Shown piece by piece: positions 13,193 to 21,203 of a DNA stretch of 23,001 nucleotides. Every line of letters starts with the position of its first letter. Within the stretch, counting starts at the first letter, position 1. Made by a program: the position numbers and the translations under genes. The notes beneath the pieces are model-generated. The model ran no database searches, was not told where the DNA came from, and was given only the letters and a program-made list of their open reading frames with translations. Location: contig CABUPM010000027.1 in NCBI GenBank assembly GCA_902493345.1, forward strand, positions 1-23,001, in the 5' to 3' direction. This DNA is from an uncultured Eubacteriales bacterium. GTDB lineage: Bacteria; Bacillota; Clostridia; Lachnospirales; Bianqueaceae.

Positions 13193-15505
13193 TTAATACA
13201 GGCATAGACCCCAGCGGGCCCACAGCCGTTTTCCTGTTCCCCATCCCTTTTCCATCTCCTGAAGGAGCATATGGTACTCCCGAAGCGCCTCGGTATACTC
13301 CGTTTCGTCCATGATCCGGCCTCCATAGGCCGCCTCTCTCAGACGATTCCAAAAGACTGCCTCCGGAAGCGCCATTTCCTTACAGAACTCTTCGCCAAAA
13401 TCTGCCTCCAGCGGTTCCTCCATAGAATGACCGCTAAATATATAGGCCCGAAATGCGCATTGTCCCAGGTCGCTTATAGCTGTTCGGTAATCCTCTTCTT
13501 TTCTCTTTTCTCTTTTTTCACAGAGATATTCTCTGCGGCCCCAAACCACGGCCGCGAGCATCGCCAGACACAAGATCACCAGCAATACTTCTCCCAACCA
13601 CAGCCACACTTTGGAATCGCTCGCCCCAGGCTTCTCTCCGCCCAGCAGCGCTTCCTGGGAATCCGTATCCATAGGGATGGAATCCTCCGCAGAATCTTCT
13701 CTTCGGCTTTCCGGTCGGCTCTCCTCCCGACTTTCCGGTCTGCTCTCCCATCTGGATAATTCTTCTGTCGAACCATTATACAAAGGATTGTCCGCGGATG
13801 GAGGCGTCATATCCACATAAATCCACCCCCAGCCATCCTTATAGATCTCCGTCCACGCGTGGCCCATATAGTCCCTGGCATAGGCCGTATTCTCGTCGTT
13901 AAATTCTGACCGCGGGATCATATACCCGGTAACAAAACGGGCGGGAATCCCCATAGCGCGGTACATCAGCGTGGCTGCCGTCGCAAAATGCACACAATAT
14001 CCTTTTTGCTGTTCATACAGAAAATATTCTGTATAGTCGGTTCCCGCAGGTAACGGCTCCAGATCCTGACTATACGTCAAAGCACTCAGCCGTCCCCGAA
14101 TGTACTCTGTAATATTATCCAGATTCTCCGGTCCATAAGGCATCCGATCCGCCTGACATTCGCTGAGAAGCCGCTCCAGTCCTTGCTCTGGAAGCTCTAG
14201 GTATTTTTCATATATATACCTGCGGTATTCCCTCTCATACGGATGATCTTGAATGTCTCCCTCCAATTCCGTAAAGGGAAATCCCCAATATGTATAAGGA
14301 TTGGTCATTACGGTGATCATACCGTCCGCATAGGCCTTCAACTCCTCCGGCAGCATCGTATAATAAGGCACATAGGCGTATTCTTTGATTCCTCTCATCA
14401 ACCGTACTATGATCTCCACCGGCTCTTCTCCCTCTTCTATCATCCTGTCATAGATCATGGTCTGAACCTGAAGTTCCCGCTCCTGCCAATCCCCGCTCCG
14501 CGCCGCAGTCCAGGACCTTCCGTTATAATCCTTTCCCGCGAATTCCCGCAGATACAACGCCCCCTGTGGAGTCTGATTCAAAGCCGCCGTCAATACGATG
14601 CGCCCCGTGAAAAACGGCGCGTTATTGCTTAGCTGGCTGCTTGGCTGCACATCTTCCGGAGTTGTGTTCTTGGAAGGCCGCGACTCCTCATCTGAATTTT
14701 CCCTGCTCTCCTCCCAGGAACTTAAAAACTTCTGCTGCATCTCTCTGAGCTCCATCTGATACCTGGCCGCCTCTCCTTCCAGAAACGGACCCGCGATAAA
14801 AAAGCACAACGCAAACAGCAGTACTGCCATGACTCCCATCACCACCGCACCGGATGTACTATCTGTGGATGGCTTTCTTAGCGTCCTTCTCTGCAGACTG
14901 TAGAGTGCGAAAAATAAACCGATCAGAACCATCGTACTCTGCCAATCCTGCATTCTTCCGGTCCCAAACCCCAGAAGTATTATACAGAATGCCGGGAGGC
15001 AGGCCATGGTCGCTCCCCTTCTGCGAACCGTATAATATCCGCACCAGATGCCCAATAGGCTCATACAGCAGATCAGGATCCCGGTAAAATTCGTCACCGG
15101 CAGATTCCACAAGGAATAACTCTGATGATGATAGGTGTTGATCTGCAGTATCACCGCATCAATCAGCTGAGAAACTCCGCGCCAGACCCACTGCCATTCT
15201 CTCCACAGAAAGCCGCCAATCCCAAAAAGCGTCACCATAAACAATACCGGCATCCATCTGGATTTGGCATAGACCAGAAGCATCCACAAGGAGATCACCA
15301 GCGCTCCTATCAGAAGCATGGTCCAATCGACTCGACGATTGATGGGGAACATCTCCAGGAAAATCCGTACGGACATGATTAGTTCCAGCCACAGAAGCAG
15401 AAGACTGCCCAGCCACTTTCCTGCCTTGCTCCACCGATTCTTTTTCTGAAGCTTTGTTTCCGCTTCCTCTGCCATATGAATCACACGGCTGTCTTGCTTC
15501 TTCAC
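13193..15505 (-). CDS. TgpA-like membrane protein with transglutaminase domain
   Basis: The 770-residue protein has about seven N-terminal membrane helices (roughly residues 30-241), an extracellular part with a transglutaminase-like core at about 480-575, a low-complexity Glu/Ser/Arg linker (584-605), one more helix (632-655) and a cytoplasmic tail of DUF4129 type. The catalytic triad is C503 (KGYCVHFA), H549 (GHAWTE) and D565 (VDMTP). Translation starts at GTG: AGGGAGGG (15513-15520) lies 7 nt before it. It begins 17 nt after the DUF58 gene. MoxR-DUF58-transglutaminase clusters are widespread and the enzyme presumably acts on cell-surface proteins or peptides, but the substrate is unknown. 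Confidence 0.9.
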   Translation of the reverse strand: MKKQDSRVIHMAEEAETKLQKKNRWSKAGKWLGSLLLLWLELIMSVRIFLEMFPINRRVDWTMLLIGALVISLWMLLVYAKSRWMPVLFMVTLFGIGGFLWREWQWVWRGVSQLIDAVILQINTYHHQSYSLWNLPVTNFTGILICCMSLLGIWCGYYTVRRRGATMACLPAFCIILLGFGTGRMQDWQSTMVLIGLFFALYSLQRRTLRKPSTDSTSGAVVMGVMAVLLFALCFFIAGPFLEGEAARYQMELREMQQKFLSSWEESRENSDEESRPSKNTTPEDVQPSSQLSNNAPFFTGRIVLTAALNQTPQGALYLREFAGKDYNGRSWTAARSGDWQERELQVQTMIYDRMIEEGEEPVEIIVRLMRGIKEYAYVPYYTMLPEELKAYADGMITVMTNPYTYWGFPFTELEGDIQDHPYEREYRRYIYEKYLELPEQGLERLLSECQADRMPYGPENLDNITEYIRGRLSALTYSQDLEPLPAGTDYTEYFLYEQQKGYCVHFATAATLMYRAMGIPARFVTGYMIPRSEFNDENTAYARDYMGHAWTEIYKDGWGWIYVDMTPPSADNPLYNGSTEELSRWESRPESREESRPESRREDSAEDSIPMDTDSQEALLGGEKPGASDSKVWLWLGEVLLVILCLAMLAAVVWGRREYLCEKREKRKEEDYRTAISDLGQCAFRAYIFSGHSMEEPLEADFGEEFCKEMALPEAVFWNRLREAAYGGRIMDETEYTEALREYHMLLQEMEKGWGTGKRLWARWGLCLY
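13707..13750 (-). repeat. Imperfect 24-bp tandem repeat coding for the ESR linker
   Basis: A 24-bp unit at 13707-13730 is repeated almost exactly from 13731 to about 13750. It encodes the repeated Glu-Ser-Arg-Pro-Glu-Ser-Arg linker of the transglutaminase protein, next to its last membrane helix. Confidence 0.7.
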
Positions 15506-15512
15506 GGATTTT

Positions 15513-15520
15513 CCCTCCCT
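15513..15520 (-). promoter_or_regulatory. Shine-Dalgarno site deciding a GTG start (transglutaminase gene)
   Basis: AGGGAGGG on the minus strand is 7 nt from the GTG at 15505. The next in-frame ATG (residue 11) has no comparable site. Confidence 0.75.
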
Positions 15521-15522
15521 TC

Positions 15523-16602
15523 TCAGCTCAGGATCTCCTCCAACCCCTCCTGTATTTTTCCTGGTTGGAAGACATACTGTACTTCCTCATTTATGGTAAG
15601 ATTCAGCTTTCGATCCACCGCGATCCGTAAAATCTCCTCCGGATAGAACTGCCGGTACCTTACCGACACGCTCTCCTTCCCTTGGCCTATTCCTGCTTCA
15701 TAGATCTCCCAAAAGGTTTCATAGATCTCCTCTTCCAGCGCAATCCACCGTCGTTCCATCTCCTGCCGTTCCGGATTATACCACGCCAGAAAAAATCCCT
15801 CCCGCTCTCTTAAGAGTGCCTGTCCCAGAGAAAGAAGGATACAAAAGACCTCATTGATTCCCGTCAGCTCTCCTTCTGGTGCGGACAGGTCCGGAAGCAG
15901 CGCATAATACACATTGGCCTGATGACTGTATTCTCTGACCTGAAGCGTCTCTGTCCGCGCGCTGAGCTTCCAGTGAATACTCCGCGTTCTGTCCCCGGCA
16001 CGGTATTCCCGGATCTGATAGACTTCAGAAGAATTCTCTCCGCCCCGCTCTGTCTGCAGTGCCTCTCCCTCTCCCCGGCTTCCCATGCTCTGTTCCTTTT
16101 CTCTGATATCCGCCGGATAGGATAGCGGCAATATCGTCAGTATTTTCTCCGCCTGTATCTTTTTCCGATAGGTAAAGAGCCGCAGGCTGTCCTGCGCCCG
16201 CAGACGAATCACCCGGCAATGCAATGTCCCTACCAGTGCGCAATCCGTTGTAAGCACAGTTTTACTCTTTTGTTTTCCTCCTACGGCAATTCGAAGCTTC
16301 TCTCTTACCGGAACCCGCTCATAGCTATGATAGCATTCCAGATCCACCTGAACCTGTCCCATAGAAAACGGCGTCGAGTTCTCCACTCGGATCTGCAGAG
16401 ACGCTTTTTCCCCTATGGTAATGGGATTCTCCTGAAAAGAAAGAAGGACTCTGAGCCTTTTTACGGCATAGAGCCCCCATAGAAAAGAAACCGGAGCCAT
16501 CAGGAACCATACAGCACATACGGCTCCCAGAACCCGGCTTGCATAAAAAACAGCGGTATATCCCCAAAATATAAGTCCAATGACGTACAGAAGGAGCCTC
16601 AT
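15523..16602 (-). CDS. DUF58 domain-containing membrane protein
   Basis: The 359-residue protein has two N-terminal membrane helices (about residues 3-20 and 25-47), a beta-rich region (55-160), and the DUF58 signature YRAGDRTRSIHWKLSARTE at 200-218 followed by LQVREY, at the start of a degenerate vWA-like domain. DUF58 proteins work with MoxR ATPases and vWA or transglutaminase proteins, and are thought to be clients or adaptors of a MoxR-driven assembly step at the membrane. Its ATG overlaps the stop of the MoxR gene (ATGA) and its stop lies 17 nt before the transglutaminase gene, so all three should be made together. A precise biochemical role is not known for the family. Confidence 0.9.
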   Translation of the reverse strand: MRLLLYVIGLIFWGYTAVFYASRVLGAVCAVWFLMAPVSFLWGLYAVKRLRVLLSFQENPITIGEKASLQIRVENSTPFSMGQVQVDLECYHSYERVPVREKLRIAVGGKQKSKTVLTTDCALVGTLHCRVIRLRAQDSLRLFTYRKKIQAEKILTILPLSYPADIREKEQSMGSRGEGEALQTERGGENSSEVYQIREYRAGDRTRSIHWKLSARTETLQVREYSHQANVYYALLPDLSAPEGELTGINEVFCILLSLGQALLREREGFFLAWYNPERQEMERRWIALEEEIYETFWEIYEAGIGQGKESVSVRYRQFYPEEILRIAVDRKLNLTINEEVQYVFQPGKIQEGLEEILS

Positions 16603-17546
16603 TTTGCCTTCCTCCGAAGATCCGGAGGCTCTACGCTCTGCAAAAGCTGTTCAATCACCTGCTCCGCCTCCACCCGTCCTGCCCGTGCTCTTGGAGACAA
16701 TACGATCCGATGTGCCAGAACATCTACCGCAATATCCCCGATATCCTCCGGCAATACGTATTCTCTTTGCTGCAGATAAGCGAGTGCTTTTGCCATACGC
16801 ATCAGCGCGATCGCTCCACGCGGACTGACTCCCTGCCTCACGTCCGGATGGCATCTGGTTTCCTGTACCAAGCGCACAATATAATCATAGATGGAATCCT
16901 GCACATGGACTTCTTCGGCTTCTCCACGCATCCGCAGGAGCCCTTCAGCAGACGTCACCACCGCAACCTGATCCAAAGTGATCCCCTTGCTCTGTCTGCG
17001 CAGAATCTCCATCTCGTCGTGCGGCGTCGGATATCCCATGCGAATCCGTACCATAAAACGATCCAGCTGCGAGTCCGGCAACGGCTGCGTACCGGCACTG
17101 CCCAGCGGATTCTGTGTCGCCATAACAATAAACGGCTTGGGCAGCTCTCTTGTGACACCGTCTACCGTAACTCGTCCCTCTTCCATGACTTCAAGTAACG
17201 CCGACTGCGTCTTGGGCGATGTTCTGTTGATTTCATCCGCTAAAAAGAGGTTGCACATCACCGCTCCGTTTTGATAGACAAACGCTCCGGTATCTTTCTG
17301 ATACATGGAAAACCCGGTCAGATCCGCCGGAAGTACATCCGGCGTGAACTGTACACGGCGGCAGGTCAATTCCATGGCTCTGGAAAAAGCCATGGCCATC
17401 GTTGTCTTTCCTACGCCAGGGATATCTTCAATCAGAATGTGGCCTCCCGCCAGTATGGCTGTCATGGCTTTCACGATACATTCTTTTTTCCCGATAACCA
17501 CCCGGTTGACTTCTCCCATCACACGCAGCGCAGCGGAAACATCCAT
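16599..17546 (-). CDS. MoxR family AAA+ ATPase
   Basis: The 315-residue cytoplasmic AAA+ protein has Walker A GVGKTT at 44-49, Walker B FLADEI at 101-106 (D104, E105), the MoxR-typical NRTSPKTQSALLEVMEE, sensor 1 ATQNP at 143-147 and an arginine-finger region QLDRFMVRIRMGYP. MoxR ATPases act as chaperones that mature or insert metal- or membrane-associated partner complexes. The ribosome site is weak (AAGGA about 13 nt upstream, GGGAAAG nearer). Spacing to the LCP gene is 23 nt, and the DUF58 start overlaps its stop codon, so it is the second gene of the LCP-MoxR-DUF58-transglutaminase operon. Confidence 0.93.
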   Translation of the reverse strand: MDVSAALRVMGEVNRVVIGKKECIVKAMTAILAGGHILIEDIPGVGKTTMAMAFSRAMELTCRRVQFTPDVLPADLTGFSMYQKDTGAFVYQNGAVMCNLFLADEINRTSPKTQSALLEVMEEGRVTVDGVTRELPKPFIVMATQNPLGSAGTQPLPDSQLDRFMVRIRMGYPTPHDEMEILRRQSKGITLDQVAVVTSAEGLLRMRGEAEEVHVQDSIYDYIVRLVQETRCHPDVRQGVSPRGAIALMRMAKALAYLQQREYVLPEDIGDIAVDVLAHRIVLSPRARAGRVEAEQVIEQLLQSVEPPDLRRKAK

Positions 17547-17569
17547 AGCTCTTTCCCGTCCTTTTTCCT

Positions 17570-18541
17570 TTATTCCTGAGGTTTGATATCCTCATACAGA
17601 TACTGATGCAGGATATCGGTGGCTACATCCAGGTCATATACAAAATACCATGCCCCGTCTTCCATAATACCTCCGTACGCGTCACATCCGGCACTCGGCA
17701 GCGCAAACTGGTCCATCTGCGGATGTCCCAGTACGGCCCACATTCCCAGCTCCATGATCCGATCGCTGGACAGCGTCATTTCGCACATTCCCAGCACCTT
17801 TTCCAAAATAGCCGGATACTCCAGCACCGATTTCTGCAATGTCTCATGATAGAGGGCCATCAGAACCTCTCGCTGTCTTGCCTGACGATCCACATCCGAT
17901 CCCGTATATCGATTCCTTGAATACGCCACCGCCTGCGCGCCATTTAACCGGATATCGCCCAACTCCGTCACCCGATCCGCTTCATTCTCGATATAGTTGG
18001 TATTCATTACATCCGCTTCATCCTGATCCACATTGACGACTACCCCGCCGATGGTATCGATGATGTCAGCCAACTGCGCGAAATTCACGGTCACATAATC
18101 CTGAATATCCAAGCCGAAGCTGGAGTTGATCGTCCGGATCGCCAACTGCGCGCCGCCATACGCATACGCATGCGCCAGCTTCTCATATCCGTGATCTTCT
18201 ACATAGACCCGGGTATCTCTTGCCAGTGAAGTCAGCTTGATCTTATTGTTCTTTTTATCGATCGTCAAAACAATCATCGAGTCCGACCGGCCGCTGTCTT
18301 CTGAAAGTTCCCGCGTATCTACACCAAACAACGCGATATTGATAACTTCCGTGCTGGTTTCAACATCTTCTGTAATTCCCAGCTCTTCTTTGTCGGATGT
18401 CATCGTGACACGGTTCATCCCATCCAACATGTGCTTCAGATAGAAAAACGCCCCGCACGCCGCGATCGCTGTCAGAACCAACAGTACCACCAACAGATAC
18501 ATCAGAAAACGAATTCCTGATAAATGCTTTTTCTTTGCCAT
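17570..18541 (-). CDS. LytR-CpsA-Psr (LCP) family glycopolymer transferase
   Basis: The 323-residue protein has a short basic cytoplasmic tail, one membrane helix (about 11-34) and an extracellular LCP domain. Conserved residues that bind the polyprenyl pyrophosphate and Mg2+ are visible: D75 and R77 in FGVDTR, R85 and D87 in GRSDSM, R108 and R111 in SLARDTRV, R209 and R211 in YSRNRY, and DRQARQRE at 218-225. LCP enzymes attach teichoic acids, capsule or other glycopolymers to peptidoglycan from lipid-linked precursors. GGAGGAGAG precedes the ATG. It heads the operon with the MoxR, DUF58 and transglutaminase genes, all envelope-linked. Which polymer it transfers is not evident. Confidence 0.92.
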   Translation of the reverse strand: MAKKKHLSGIRFLMYLLVVLLVLTAIAACGAFFYLKHMLDGMNRVTMTSDKEELGITEDVETSTEVINIALFGVDTRELSEDSGRSDSMIVLTIDKKNNKIKLTSLARDTRVYVEDHGYEKLAHAYAYGGAQLAIRTINSSFGLDIQDYVTVNFAQLADIIDTIGGVVVNVDQDEADVMNTNYIENEADRVTELGDIRLNGAQAVAYSRNRYTGSDVDRQARQREVLMALYHETLQKSVLEYPAILEKVLGMCEMTLSSDRIMELGMWAVLGHPQMDQFALPSAGCDAYGGIMEDGAWYFVYDLDVATDILHQYLYEDIKPQE

Positions 18542-18595
18542 ATCTATCTCTCCTCCTCCAACGCTTCTGCATTCTGATTAGGTCAGTTCTGAACT

Positions 18596-18604
18596 ATTAT
18601 ACCA
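18596..18604 (-). promoter_or_regulatory. Extended -10 promoter of the LCP operon
   Basis: TGGTATAAT on the minus strand is a complete extended -10 (TGnTATAAT), 55 nt upstream of the LCP start codon. No good -35 is seen 17 bp further up, as expected for this promoter class. The remainder of 18542-18634 holds the leader and ribosome site. Confidence 0.72.
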
Positions 18605-18634
18605 CATATATTTCCTGTATTCTTTACATTTTTC

Positions 18635-19615
18635 TTACGATTCTTCTGCTTGACCTGCCGTATCAAAAGACATGCTGGGGAAAATTTTTTCCATCCGTTC
18701 ATCCGGGAAACGCTCGTCCACCCATTCCTGGAATGTATTGGACGCTTCCTGGCCATGAACCCGCGCCGCCCAGCGTCCAACCGCAATCAGAGATACCAGA
18801 GAGTCCAGAATCAAGAATCCTACGACGCACCAGGTAGCGATCTTGCCTACATGATTGGGAATCTTGAGAATTACCTGCGCCATTCTGGGATAGATATTTT
18901 TTATCCATAAAACACCCAAGACTCCCCAGAAAATGGAATACAGCAGACAGATTCTGCCGTTGATATTAAACGGCATACTGCTATAGTCCCAGGAACGGGA
19001 CCCAATGAGCATCTCCTGTCCCCAGGAACAGAGATACTCCACCGCGCTTCCGACAATCATACCGCCAAAGAAGGAGATCAGCCAGCTGCGGTTTCGATAT
19101 CTGTACAGAGCAAGTGTCAGGCAAACAGCTCCCACACCATACAGAAGATTGAAGGGACCATAGACCAAACCGACACGGCTCTGCCACTCTCCGATCACCA
19201 CCAGACAAAACAGCGTCTCTACAATCACTCCGATTATACTGGCCAGAATGGCCACCAACAGTATTTTATAGATATTCAGGCCCTGCGCGAAATGCCGTGC
19301 CTGCTTCTCTTTATAATCGATCACCGCATTGGCAGGAGCGGCCGGGATGATCCTCCGCTTTTTCTGACTTGCCTGGATCTCCTTGAATCTTGTCTCCAGC
19401 TCATCGGCTCCGGTCAGCATCTTAATCCGTACATCCTGCAGATGCTCCGCGGTCTTTTTCATCTCTTCCGTTTCGTTCTTGATCTTTCCCTCCAGCACTT
19501 CCTCCATAGCGGGCTGCGCGGCCAGCTCGTTATAATACTGCTGCAGCCGCTTTTGCGTTGCCTCCTCGGTCTTGGAAAGCGTTTCGTTCAGTTCCTCCAG
19601 ATTATACTGGGGCAT
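18635..19615 (-). CDS. CmpB-type (PF06541) membrane protein with coiled-coil N-terminus
   Basis: With ATG at 19615 the protein has 326 residues. Residues 1-110 are charged and heptad-like (LEELNETLSKTEEATQKRLQ and onward), predicted as coiled coil, and lack hydrophobic stretches. From about 115 there are five or so membrane helices carrying the family pattern GLVYGPFNLLYGVGAV, GSAVEYLCSW and WDYSSMPFNINGRICLLYS. The family is named putative ABC-transporter type IV, but transport has not been shown and no ATPase gene is nearby. GAGGAGGAGAG just before 19615 decides the start; the frame is open to 19666. It lies 68 nt after the SPFH gene and is probably in the same transcript. Confidence 0.82.
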   Translation of the reverse strand: MPQYNLEELNETLSKTEEATQKRLQQYYNELAAQPAMEEVLEGKIKNETEEMKKTAEHLQDVRIKMLTGADELETRFKEIQASQKKRRIIPAAPANAVIDYKEKQARHFAQGLNIYKILLVAILASIIGVIVETLFCLVVIGEWQSRVGLVYGPFNLLYGVGAVCLTLALYRYRNRSWLISFFGGMIVGSAVEYLCSWGQEMLIGSRSWDYSSMPFNINGRICLLYSIFWGVLGVLWIKNIYPRMAQVILKIPNHVGKIATWCVVGFLILDSLVSLIAVGRWAARVHGQEASNTFQEWVDERFPDERMEKIFPSMSFDTAGQAEES

Positions 19616-19622
19616 CTTCTCT

Positions 19623-19676
19623 CCTCCTCTGTACTCAAATATAGCGCTAAAGGAGGCGGCTTTCACCGTCTCCCTT
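19623..19676 (-). promoter_or_regulatory. Possible RNA switch ahead of the CmpB-type gene
   Basis: In the minus-strand RNA, 19676-19666 pairs with 19659-19649 (11-bp stem, one mismatch, one G-U). The 3' arm contains CCTCCTTT, which can instead pair with AGAGGAGG (19630-19623), the ribosome site of the CmpB-type gene. The two pairings exclude each other, so translation could be switched. There is no U tract, so it is not a terminator. Confidence 0.4.
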
Positions 19677-19683
19677 AAATGAC

Positions 19684-20613
19684 TTATTTCTCGTTATCCT
19701 TCTTCAGAATCTCGCCGACGCTGGTTGCCAGTCCTGCCAGCCCTTGAATCTCCGACGGGATGATGATCTTGGTTGCCCGGCCGTCTGCCGCCTTCTCGAA
19801 AGCTTCCAGACTCTTCAGCCGAATGACCGACTCATCCATGCCTACGTCCTTGATCATCTTCAGTCCGGCTGCCGTTGCCTCCTGGACCTTCAGAATCGCC
19901 TCTGCTTCACCTTCCGCTTCCCGAATCTTGGCTTCCTTTTTAGCCTCCGCATTCAGGATCGCGGACTGCTTATTGGCCTCTGCTTCCAGAATCATCGCCG
20001 CACGCTTACCTTCTGCCACCAGGATCTGAGACTGCTTCTCACCTTCAGCCCGCAGGATGGATTCACGCTTTTCACGCTCTGCCTTCATCTGCTTCTCCAT
20101 GGCCGACTGTACATCTGCCGGCGGAATGATGTTCTTGACTTCCACACGGTTTACCTTGATGCCCCAGGGGTCTGTCGCTTCATCCAGAATCGTACGCATC
20201 TTGCTGTTGATGATATCACGGGAAGTGAACGTTGCATCCAGCTCCAGGTCACCGATAATATTACGCAGCGTTGTCGCCGACAGATTCGCGATGGCCATGA
20301 GCGGACGCTCTACACCATAGGTATATGCCTTGGGGTCCGTGATCTGATAGAACACAACCGTATCGATCTGGATCGTCGCGTTATCCTTGGTGATTACGGG
20401 CTGCGGCGGGAAGTCCGCTACCTGTTCCTTCATGTTGACCTTCATCGTAACTTCATCGATAAAAGGAACCTTCCAGTGAAAACCGGTGCCCCATGTCGTA
20501 CGGTAGGCGCCCAGCCGCTGAATCACGTATGTACTTGCCTGCGGCACGATACGGATGTTGGCGATCAGAATGACCAGCACCAGTAAAATAATCGCTAAAA
20601 TGATAAATCCCAT
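19684..20613 (-). CDS. SPFH / band 7 (stomatin-like) membrane scaffold protein
   Basis: The 309-residue protein has one N-terminal membrane segment (2-24), a band 7 domain (about 25-185: VPQASTYVIQRLGAYRTTW, VDTV-type strands, DPWGIKVNRVEVKNI) and an alanine/glutamate-rich coiled coil (about 170-260), then a short tail. It belongs to the QmcA/stomatin group that oligomerises into membrane rings or microdomains and is often linked to membrane quality control. The upstream NfeD gene is its classical partner; 21 nt separate them. A purine-rich AGGGGG precedes the ATG by about 8 nt. It is the second gene of the NfeD-SPFH-CmpB unit. Confidence 0.93.
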   Translation of the reverse strand: MGFIILAIILLVLVILIANIRIVPQASTYVIQRLGAYRTTWGTGFHWKVPFIDEVTMKVNMKEQVADFPPQPVITKDNATIQIDTVVFYQITDPKAYTYGVERPLMAIANLSATTLRNIIGDLELDATFTSRDIINSKMRTILDEATDPWGIKVNRVEVKNIIPPADVQSAMEKQMKAEREKRESILRAEGEKQSQILVAEGKRAAMILEAEANKQSAILNAEAKKEAKIREAEGEAEAILKVQEATAAGLKMIKDVGMDESVIRLKSLEAFEKAADGRATKIIIPSEIQGLAGLATSVGEILKKDNEK

Positions 20614-20634
20614 ACTCTTGTCCCCCTGTCTGAT

Positions 20635-21087
20635 TTAGATTTCTTTCTGTTCCGACTTTGCTCTCACATACAGCTTTACGCCTTCTACCCGGACCACTTC
20701 GACAATGGTTCCTTCCGGGATTCTGTTGACATCCTCATCCGTTTTGGCCGACCATATCTGACCTCCAAGCTTTACCTGCCCTGTACCTTCCAACATGTCG
20801 ATCGTCTGGATGACAACGCCTTCCCTACCGATCACCGCATCCACATTGGTCGGTTGAATCTTGGGTGTCAGGTACTTTTTAACCAGAGGCCTTGTAAAGA
20901 TCAGCAGCAGTGCGGATACCGCAACGAATACAGCGCACTGTACCAACTCGCCGACCCCCAGCATCGCAAGCACCCAGGCAGCCAGCGCTCCCGCGGCAAA
21001 CCAGATGGATACCAGCCCCATCGTCCCAACCTCCACAAGGATGCTTACAATTAATACTGCCAGCCAAATATAAGTCCATACCGGCAT
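20635..21087 (-). CDS. NfeD-like membrane protein
   Basis: With ATG at 21087 the protein has 150 residues: two or three membrane helices (about 4-26, 30-48, 50-70) followed by an OB-fold domain (GREGVVIQTIDMLEGTGQVK, GTIVEVVRVEGVKLYVR). This is the short NfeD form without the ClpP-like protease domain, as usually found beside SPFH proteins such as stomatin. The OB domain is thought to contact the partner. AGGAGGTGA directly before 21087 decides this start over the ATG at 21108. It is the first gene of its operon. Confidence 0.92.
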   Translation of the reverse strand: MPVWTYIWLAVLIVSILVEVGTMGLVSIWFAAGALAAWVLAMLGVGELVQCAVFVAVSALLLIFTRPLVKKYLTPKIQPTNVDAVIGREGVVIQTIDMLEGTGQVKLGGQIWSAKTDEDVNRIPEGTIVEVVRVEGVKLYVRAKSEQKEI

Positions 21088-21130
21088 CTTCTCACCTCCT
21101 GACTCCATAAAATACTCCGATCTGAGTTCA

Positions 21131-21164
21131 CTTATACCATATCATATTCTATTCGCAGAGTCAA
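21131..21164 (-). promoter_or_regulatory. Promoter of the NfeD-SPFH-CmpB operon
   Basis: On the minus strand TTGACT (21164-21159) is followed 17 bp later by a poor -10 (TATGGT) and 22 bp later by TGGTATAAG (21139-21131), an extended -10. Either could be used; the extended -10 is the better match. Confidence 0.55.
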
Positions 21165-21175
21165 CCCAATCCCAC

Positions 21176-21197
21176 GAGTTGGCAAAAATGCCAACTC
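21176..21197 (-). promoter_or_regulatory. Perfect 9-bp hairpin between the response regulator and NfeD
   Basis: GAGTTGGCA and TGCCAACTC flank a 4-nt loop, 6 nt after the response regulator stop codon and 11 nt before the NfeD -35. No U tract follows on either strand, so it is a poor intrinsic terminator. It may be an operator or an RNA 3' end structure. Confidence 0.45.
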
Positions 21198-21203
21198 ATG
21201 AAG

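Noticed and set aside
19744..20586. 280-residue plus-strand frame
   Set aside because: It is the reverse complement of the SPFH gene; the alanine/glutamate coiled coil gives long stop-free antisense frames.
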